Part shown: positions 59,336-64,000 of the stretch, piece after piece
How the letters are laid out: every line of letters starts with the position of its first letter
Position numbering within the stretch: the stretch's first letter is position 1
Source: Geodermatophilus aquaeductus
GTDB lineage: Bacteria; Actinomycetota; Actinomycetes; Mycobacteriales; Geodermatophilaceae
DNA: 64,000 nt
NCBI RefSeq assembly: GCF_900182545.1
Contig: NZ_FXTJ01000001.1
Coordinates: 558,001-622,000, forward strand
Direction of reading: 5' to 3'
Notes under the pieces: model-generated
The model's database searches: none
Told to the model about the DNA's origin: nothing
Seen by the model: the letters and a program-made list of their open reading frames with translations, nothing else
Made by a program: the position numbers and the translations under genes

Positions 59336-60769
59336 TCAGACGCGCGGCGGCGCCGCCGGGAGCAGCGCGGCCGGGTCGCGGCGGCGCAGCGCGCCCGCCC
59401 ACAGCCCGGCGCCGTAGGCGAGATCCTCCAGCCGGCGGGCGGCGGCGAAGCGCGCGAGGTCCACCTCCGACCGGTGCGGCCACCACCCGAGGACGGCGTC
59501 GGCCACCGAGACGGCCAGCGCCACCCGGCGGGCGCGGCGGGACGCCAGCGCCGCTGCGGCGGTGAGCGGCCAGTGGTGCCGGGTGGCCGAGCGGGCGAGC
59601 GTGCGGCCGGCCGCGGCGGTGCCGCGCAGCACGAGCGCGGCGGCCAGGCCGTACGGCGCCCGGCGGTCCGGACCGGCCAGCCGGCGCGCCAGGCGGACCG
59701 TGGCGTCGCCGAGGACGGCGGCCGCGAGCACCCGCCCGGCCCTGCCGCCGCCGGCCGCCAGGACCAGCGCGGCCGCCGACCACGGGCTGACCACCACCGG
59801 CGCGACGGCGCGGCCGTGGCGGGCGGCCAGCGGCGCGGCACCGGTGCCGTAGACGGCCCGCCGGCGCAGCCAGGCCACCGTGGACGACGGGTGCTCGTGG
59901 TCCACGCGCGCGGCCGGCTCGTAGCGCACCCGCCAGCCCGCGGCGGCCAGCCGCCACACCAGGTCGACGTCCTCGGCCACCCGCATGCCGGCGTCGAACC
60001 CCTCGCCCAGCGCGGTCCGCCGGACCAGCAGCGCGGCGCTGGGCAGGTAGGACAGGCCCGTCAGCGGCGCGACCGGCCCCGGCTGCGGTCCCATGTCGAG
60101 GGCGCTGACCGCCGACTCGTAGGGCGTCACCCAGCCCGGGTGCGCCGCCGGCAGGGCGGTGATCCGCGGGGCGACGACGGCCAGCCGCGGGTCGGCGAGG
60201 TGCGGCAGCAGCGTGCCCAGCCAGCCCGGCCGCGGCACGCAGTCGGAGTCGAGCAGGGCCACGGCCTCCGTCGTCGCGGCGCGCAGCCCGGTGTTCCGCG
60301 CCGCGGCGGGACCGCGCGAGCGGTCGTGCCGGAGCACCTCGGCGCCGCCCGCGGTAGCGGCCGCGGCCAGCGCCGGGGCGTCGGCGGACCCGTCGTCGAC
60401 GACGAGGACCCGGATGTCGGCAGTGTCGGGGTCGGCGCGCAGGGCGGCCAGGAGGCGGGCCACCCCGGCGGTGCGGTCGCGCACCGGCACGACGACGGTG
60501 ACGTCGTCCGGGCCGGGCGCGGGTCCCGCCGGCTGGGGGACGGCGACGCCGGCGTCCTGCAGCCGGGCGGCGAGCGCGGCCGTCGCCGGGCCGGTGACGA
60601 CGAGGCGGTCGCCGGCGAACAGGTCCCGGGCGCGCGGGGCCAGGCGCAGCAGCCGCAGCGGCGAGCCGCCGAGCAGCGCCACCCCGCCCTCGAGCCGGCG
60701 GGTGCGCGGGTCGAGGCGGACCGCCCAGCCGTCGGGCAGCCGGGCCTCCGGCGGCGGCGGGACCCTCAC
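59336..60769 (-). CDS. mftF: Mycofactocin glycosyltransferase MftF-like
   Basis: A 477-residue family 2 glycosyltransferase. It opens LPDGWAVRLDPRTRRLEGGVALLGGSPLRLLRLAP, has the GT2 core VTVVVPVRDR, VLVVDDGSAD, HDRSRGPAAARNTGL and LLDSDCVPRPGWL with the DxD-like metal site, RVAEDVDLVWRL as catalytic ED region, and ends LEDLAYGAGLWAGALRRRD. These blocks follow mycobacterial MftF, which adds beta-1,4-glucose units to the redox cofactor mycofactocin. Hydrophobic stretches after residue 330 suggest membrane association. GTG 60769 overlaps the preceding stop. No other mft gene is in the window. Confidence 0.88.
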   Translation of the reverse strand: MRVPPPPEARLPDGWAVRLDPRTRRLEGGVALLGGSPLRLLRLAPRARDLFAGDRLVVTGPATAALAARLQDAGVAVPQPAGPAPGPDDVTVVVPVRDRTAGVARLLAALRADPDTADIRVLVVDDGSADAPALAAAATAGGAEVLRHDRSRGPAAARNTGLRAATTEAVALLDSDCVPRPGWLGTLLPHLADPRLAVVAPRITALPAAHPGWVTPYESAVSALDMGPQPGPVAPLTGLSYLPSAALLVRRTALGEGFDAGMRVAEDVDLVWRLAAAGWRVRYEPAARVDHEHPSSTVAWLRRRAVYGTGAAPLAARHGRAVAPVVVSPWSAAALVLAAGGGRAGRVLAAAVLGDATVRLARRLAGPDRRAPYGLAAALVLRGTAAAGRTLARSATRHHWPLTAAAALASRRARRVALAVSVADAVLGWWPHRSEVDLARFAAARRLEDLAYGAGLWAGALRRRDPAALLPAAPPRV

Positions 60770-61305
60770 CCGGCCAGCACGGCGTCGGTGGTGGTGACCT
60801 CGACCAGCGGCGCGTAGAGGCCCATGAGGTCCAGCGCCTTCCGGTGGTCGTCGTCGCTGCTTCCGGCGCAGGCGTCGGCGACCACGCGCACGGGCAGGCC
60901 GGCGTCGGCGGCGGGCAGCACGGTGGAGACGACGCAGCAGTCGGTGGCCACGCCGGCCACGGTCAGCGGCCCGGCGCCGACCACCCCGGCCAGCTCCGGG
61001 CCCCACTTGCCGAACGTGGTCGCGCTCAGCACGCGCGCGGTGCCCGGGTCGTCGACGAGGTCGTAGAGCGGGGCGTCCGGCGGCTGCAGGGCGAACGGGT
61101 ACTGCTCGTAGTAGCCGACCCAGGCGCCGGTGGGCTCCCGCGGCGCCACGAAGCGGGTGTGGACGACCCGCTCGCCGAAGGCCGCCACCAGGCGCCGGAC
61201 GCGGGCGCGGGTCTCCTCGAAGCGGGGTGCCGTCCACGGGGAGTCCGGGTCGCCGAAGACCCGCTGCATGTCCACGACGACGAGCCAGCCGGGGAGGTGC
61301 GTCAC
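60766..61305 (-). CDS. Cysteine hydrolase (isochorismatase family)
   Basis: A 179-residue enzyme of the isochorismatase/nicotinamidase superfamily. VVVDMQRVFGDPDSPW has catalytic Asp, FGKWGPEL the Lys, and AGVATDCCVVSTVLPAAD the nucleophilic Cys (the second of the pair is the usual one) with the cis peptide before it. Substrate could be an amide such as nicotinamide or a carbamoyl compound. GTG 61305 starts it. It is coupled to mftF by a GTGA overlap. It is divergent from the iron-boxed lipoprotein gene. Confidence 0.9.
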   Translation of the reverse strand: MTHLPGWLVVVDMQRVFGDPDSPWTAPRFEETRARVRRLVAAFGERVVHTRFVAPREPTGAWVGYYEQYPFALQPPDAPLYDLVDDPGTARVLSATTFGKWGPELAGVVGAGPLTVAGVATDCCVVSTVLPAADAGLPVRVVADACAGSSDDDHRKALDLMGLYAPLVEVTTTDAVLAG

Positions 61306-61351
61306 GTCCGGACCCTAACGGGGCGGCTGCGCCCGCTGACCGCGGCGGAGG

Positions 61352-61370
61352 TCAGGTTAGGCTGCCCTTC
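61352..61370 (+). promoter_or_regulatory. Iron box upstream of the siderophore lipoprotein gene
   Basis: TCAGGTTAGGCTGCCCTTC agrees with 14 of 19 bases of the DtxR/IdeR consensus; the left half AGGTTAGGCT is exact. TAGGCT (61358-61363) within it fits a -10 box. It lies 22 bp before the ATG at 61393. Confidence 0.8.
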
Positions 61371-61392
61371 CTGCCGACCGAGGAGAACCGTC

Positions 61393-62400
61393 ATGTCCCG
61401 TCCCCTGCTCCGGCGCACCGCCCTGGTCGCCGCCGCTCTCACCACCGCCGGGGCGCTGGCCGCGTGCGGCTCCGACGACGCCGGCTCGTCGGCCGACGCG
61501 TCGTCGTCCCCCACCTCCGGCGGCAGCGGCTTCCCGGTCACCGTCAGCACCGCCTTCGGCGACGTCGAGGTCGCCGACGAGCCGCAGCGCGTGGTGGCCC
61601 TCGGCTGGTCGGACGCCGAGACGGCGCTCGCGCTGGGCGTGCAGCCGGTCGGCGCGAGCGACTGGCTGGCCTTCGGCGGCGAGGGCGTGGGCCCCTGGGC
61701 CGAGGGGCTCTACGACGAGGCGCCGGAGATCATCGAGACCCTCGAGCCGAGCCTCGAGGCGATCGCCGCGCTGGAGCCCGACCTGATCCTGGACACCCGC
61801 TCGCCGGCCACCCAGGAGCGCTACGACCAGCTCAGCGCCATCGCCCCGACGATCGGCCAGCCCGAGGGCGCGGACCCGTACCTGACCACCTGGCAGCAGC
61901 AGCTGGACCTGGTCGGCCAGGCGCTGGGCCGGACCGACGAGGCCGAGCAGCTGCGCAGCGACCTCGAGCAGCAGTTCGCCGACGCCGCCGCGGCCCACCC
62001 GGAGTTCGACGGCACCGAGGTCGCCGTCGGCGCCTTCTCCTCCGAGGGCTTCGGCGCCTACGTCCGCGGCGACACCCGCGTCGACTTCATGGAGACCCTC
62101 GGCTTCACCAACAAGCAGGCGATCCAGGACCTCGCCACGGAGAGCTTCTTCGTGCCGGTCTCCGACGAGCAGGTCTCGCTGCTCGACGCGCCGCTGACCG
62201 TCGTCTTCCCGATCTTCGTCGACCCGTCGCAGATCACCGGCAACCCGCTGTGGCAGACCCTGGGCTCGGTGCAGCAGGGCAACGCCGTCCTGCTCGACGA
62301 CGAGACGCTGGCCAACGCCTTCTCCAGCGGCTCGGTCCTCGGCACCCAGTACGCCCTCGAGAACGCCGTCCCGCTGTTCGCCGAGGCCCTGCAGGGCTGA
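61393..62400 (+). CDS. Iron-siderophore ABC transporter substrate-binding lipoprotein, second copy
   Basis: A 335-residue FhuD/FepB-type lipoprotein. The signal peptide ends LAAC with lipid Cys25, then a Ser/Asp-rich linker. The binding domain has ADEPQRVVALGWSDAETALALGVQPVG and LEAIAALEPDLILDTRSPATQERYDQLSAIAPT, the two core blocks of ferric-siderophore binding proteins. It has no permease next to it, so it must share a transporter, perhaps that at 15.5-18.6 kb. GAGGAG precedes the ATG. Its iron box is at 61352-61370. Confidence 0.93.
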   Translation: MSRPLLRRTALVAAALTTAGALAACGSDDAGSSADASSSPTSGGSGFPVTVSTAFGDVEVADEPQRVVALGWSDAETALALGVQPVGASDWLAFGGEGVGPWAEGLYDEAPEIIETLEPSLEAIAALEPDLILDTRSPATQERYDQLSAIAPTIGQPEGADPYLTTWQQQLDLVGQALGRTDEAEQLRSDLEQQFADAAAAHPEFDGTEVAVGAFSSEGFGAYVRGDTRVDFMETLGFTNKQAIQDLATESFFVPVSDEQVSLLDAPLTVVFPIFVDPSQITGNPLWQTLGSVQQGNAVLLDDETLANAFSSGSVLGTQYALENAVPLFAEALQG

Positions 62401-62404
62401 GCGC

Positions 62405-63907
62405 TCAGCGCAGGACAGGAGGCCGTCCCGGCACCGCCGGGGCGGCCTCCTGCGTCCGGACGGCGCCGCGGCGCAGCGCCAGCGTGCCGAGCAGCCCGAC
62501 GGCGAACGCCGCCAGCACGCCGAGGTTGGCGAAGGCCCAGGAACCCTCGCGGCCGCCGAGGCCGAGCGGGCCGAGCAGGTAGCCCTGCCAGTCCAGCCAG
62601 CCGGCGTAGGTGTTGGTGACCAACCCCCAGCCGAGCACGGTGCCCACGGCCAGGAGCAGCAGCGGCACCGGCGGGACGGCGCCGTAGCGGCCGCGCGGGT
62701 CGTAGAGGTCGGCCTCGGCGTAGTCGCGGCGGCGCAGCGCGAGGTCGGCGAGGAAGATGCCGCACCAGGCCGCGATCGGGACGCCGAGGGTGATCAGGAA
62801 GCCCTGGAACTGGATCGAGAAGTCCGCGTCGGCGAGGAAGACCACCCAGATCGCGCCGAGCACCATGAGCGTGCCGTCGATGCCCGCCGCGACCGGCCGG
62901 GGCACCCGCACGCCGGCGGCCAGCAGCGACAGCCCCGACGAGTAGATGTCCAGCAGCGCCCCGCCGACCAGGCCGAGCACCGCCACGACGACGAACGGCA
63001 CGAGGAACCAGGTCGGCAGGATCGTGCCGAGCGCGCCGATCGGGTCCGCGCCGATCGCGGCCGAGAGCTCCGGGTCCGAGGCGGCGAGCAGCAGGCCGGT
63101 GCCCAGCAGCACGACCGGGGCCAGCGCGCCGCCGAACGTCGTCCAGCCGACGACGCCGCCGGTCGAGGCGGTGCGCGGCAGGTAGCGCGAGTAGTCGGCG
63201 GCGGCGTTGACCCAGCCGAAGCCGTACCCGGTCATGGCCAGCACGAGGGCGCCGACGACGGCCGCCGTCGTCCCGTCCGGCACCGCGGTCACCGCCGACC
63301 ACCGGATGTCGTCGGCGACCAGGACCACGTAGACGACGGTGAGCACGCCGCTGACCACGGTGATGACCGCCTGCATGCGCATGATCGCGTCGAAGCCGAG
63401 CACGCCGCCGGCCACGACCAGCGCCGCGACGACGAGCAGCGCGACCACCTGGGTCGCCGTCCCGCCGCTCCAGCCGAGCTGGCCGAAGACGGTCGCCGTC
63501 GCCAGGGTGGCCAGGCTGACCAGCACCGTCTCCCAGCCGACGGTGAGGATCCAGGAGAGCGCGGCGGGCACCCGGTTGCCGTGGACGCCGAACGCCGCGC
63601 GGCTGAGCACCAGGGTGGGCGCCGACCCTCGCTTACCGGCGATGGCGACCAGGCCGCAGAGCAGGAACGACACGACGATGCCGACCGCACCCGCGACCAG
63701 GGCCTGCCCGGCGGAGATGCCGAAGCCGAGCAGGAACGAGCCGTAGGCGAGGCCGAGGACGCTGACGTTCGCGCCGAACCACGGCCAGAACAGCGAGCGT
63801 GGCCGCCCGCGGCGCTCCTCCTCGGCGATGACGTTGATGCCGTTGGTCTCCACGGCACCGCGTCCGGTCGCGCCGGCCCCCCGGTCCACGGCCTCCTGCT
63901 GGGTCAT
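62405..63907 (-). CDS. NCS1 family permease, cytosine/purine type
   Basis: A 500-residue transporter with twelve spans. The start GINVIAEEERRGRPRSLFWPWFGANVSVLGLAYG is typical of CodB-like nucleobase:cation symporters, GYGFGWVNAAADYSRYLPR matches the substrate-site region, and LLDIYSSGLSLLAAG the later helix. Cytosine, purines, hydantoins or related bases are candidates. ATG 63907 follows GGGGAGGAG. Its last codons form a terminator stem facing the lipoprotein gene. Confidence 0.91.
   Translation of the reverse strand: MTQQEAVDRGAGATGRGAVETNGINVIAEEERRGRPRSLFWPWFGANVSVLGLAYGSFLLGFGISAGQALVAGAVGIVVSFLLCGLVAIAGKRGSAPTLVLSRAAFGVHGNRVPAALSWILTVGWETVLVSLATLATATVFGQLGWSGGTATQVVALLVVAALVVAGGVLGFDAIMRMQAVITVVSGVLTVVYVVLVADDIRWSAVTAVPDGTTAAVVGALVLAMTGYGFGWVNAAADYSRYLPRTASTGGVVGWTTFGGALAPVVLLGTGLLLAASDPELSAAIGADPIGALGTILPTWFLVPFVVVAVLGLVGGALLDIYSSGLSLLAAGVRVPRPVAAGIDGTLMVLGAIWVVFLADADFSIQFQGFLITLGVPIAAWCGIFLADLALRRRDYAEADLYDPRGRYGAVPPVPLLLLAVGTVLGWGLVTNTYAGWLDWQGYLLGPLGLGGREGSWAFANLGVLAAFAVGLLGTLALRRGAVRTQEAAPAVPGRPPVLR
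62416..62452. terminator. Terminator hairpin within the 3' end of the permease gene
   Basis: CAGGAGGCCG (62416-62425) pairs exactly with CGGCCTCCTG (62443-62452), continued inward by six more pairs including one wobble, around a 5-base loop. It lies 16 bp after the lipoprotein stop (62400) and inside the last codons of the convergent permease gene, so it can end the lipoprotein transcript. Confidence 0.6.
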
Positions 63908-63959
63908 CGACGTCTCCTCCCCGATGGCTTCCCCGTCATCCTGGTGCCCCGGGCGCAGG

Positions 63960-64000
63960 TCAGCGCAGCCGCCCGTCGTCGGCGACGTCCCACCGGGCCA
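63960..64000 (-). CDS. C-terminal end of a gene running in from the right edge
   Basis: The minus strand reads ARWDVADDGRLR then TGA at 63962-63960, a sensible polar protein end. Only 12 full codons are visible, so no function can be given. The gene would lie directly upstream of the permease, 52 bp away, and may be co-transcribed with it as an enzyme of the same catabolic route; that is inference from position only. Confidence 0.35.
   Translation of the reverse strand, partial: ARWDVADDGRLR

Overview
The window is high-GC actinobacterial DNA, with GTG starts common, 4-base stop/start overlaps and GC-rich intergenic palindromes. Several genes point to a mycothiol- and mycofactocin-using soil actinomycete, most likely Geodermatophilaceae (Blastococcus/Geodermatophilus/Modestobacter type): an Rv2466c-type mycothiol-linked DsbA protein, an MftF glycosyltransferase, DtxR/IdeR-type iron boxes, a SAM-IV riboswitch ahead of metY, and a chaplin-like surface protein with a class E sortase signal. 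The family assignment is inference. I see no rRNA, tRNA, phage, insertion sequence or CRISPR array; the window reads as ordinary chromosome.

Layout. 1-8.8 kb: CDF metal exporter (cut by the edge), FKBP isomerase, GH13 alpha-glucosidase, two divergent MFS exporters, acyl-CoA dehydrogenase, and an overlapping DeoR regulator / deoxyribosyltransferase-like / Nudix operon. 8.8-15.5 kb: acetoacetyl-CoA ligase, two secreted repeat proteins (one with chaplin-like Cys repeats and a sortase signal), DUF2237, glutathione peroxidase followed by a duplicated non-coding hairpin element, and a DsbA-family protein. 15.5-20.6 kb: an iron-siderophore uptake locus (two FecCD permeases, ATPase, siderophore-interacting reductase, lipoprotein) with two iron boxes. 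20.6-24.9 kb: EamA transporter, VOC protein, thioesterase, MscS channel. 24.8-28.5 kb: two-subunit biotin acyl-CoA carboxylase (MCC type) behind a tandem 35-bp repeat. 28.5-33.2 kb: ECF41 sigma factor with two partner genes, then the SAM-IV riboswitch and metY-metX. 33.3-43.7 kb: aldolase-like PLP enzyme, epoxide hydrolase, gamma-carbonic anhydrase, NlpC/P60 hydrolase, small hypotheticals, and the TldE/TldD protease pair. 43.8-51.3 kb: MarR regulator, MBL hydrolase, an ArsR/SRPBCC/VOC operon with a well-defined promoter and two operators, EEP-family protein, amidohydrolase, and a DedA/HAD/hydrolase operon. 51.4-61.3 kb, nearly all on the minus strand: cysteine hydrolase, MftF, GAF regulator, MFS exporter, and a form II coxS-L-M-G molybdenum hydroxylase operon. 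61.3-64 kb: an iron-boxed siderophore lipoprotein and an NCS1 permease.

Themes. Iron: three good iron boxes mark two siderophore uptake units, and a fourth, weaker one precedes coxS. Fatty-acid and branched-chain acid use: acyl-CoA dehydrogenase, acetoacetyl-CoA ligase, MCC-type carboxylase and thioesterase. Methionine supply: SAM-IV, metY, metX. The least explained items are a three-copy hairpin element whose first stem changes by compensatory substitutions, the chaplin-like repeat protein, an MftF gene away from any other mft gene, and the DeoR/NDT-like/Nudix operon.
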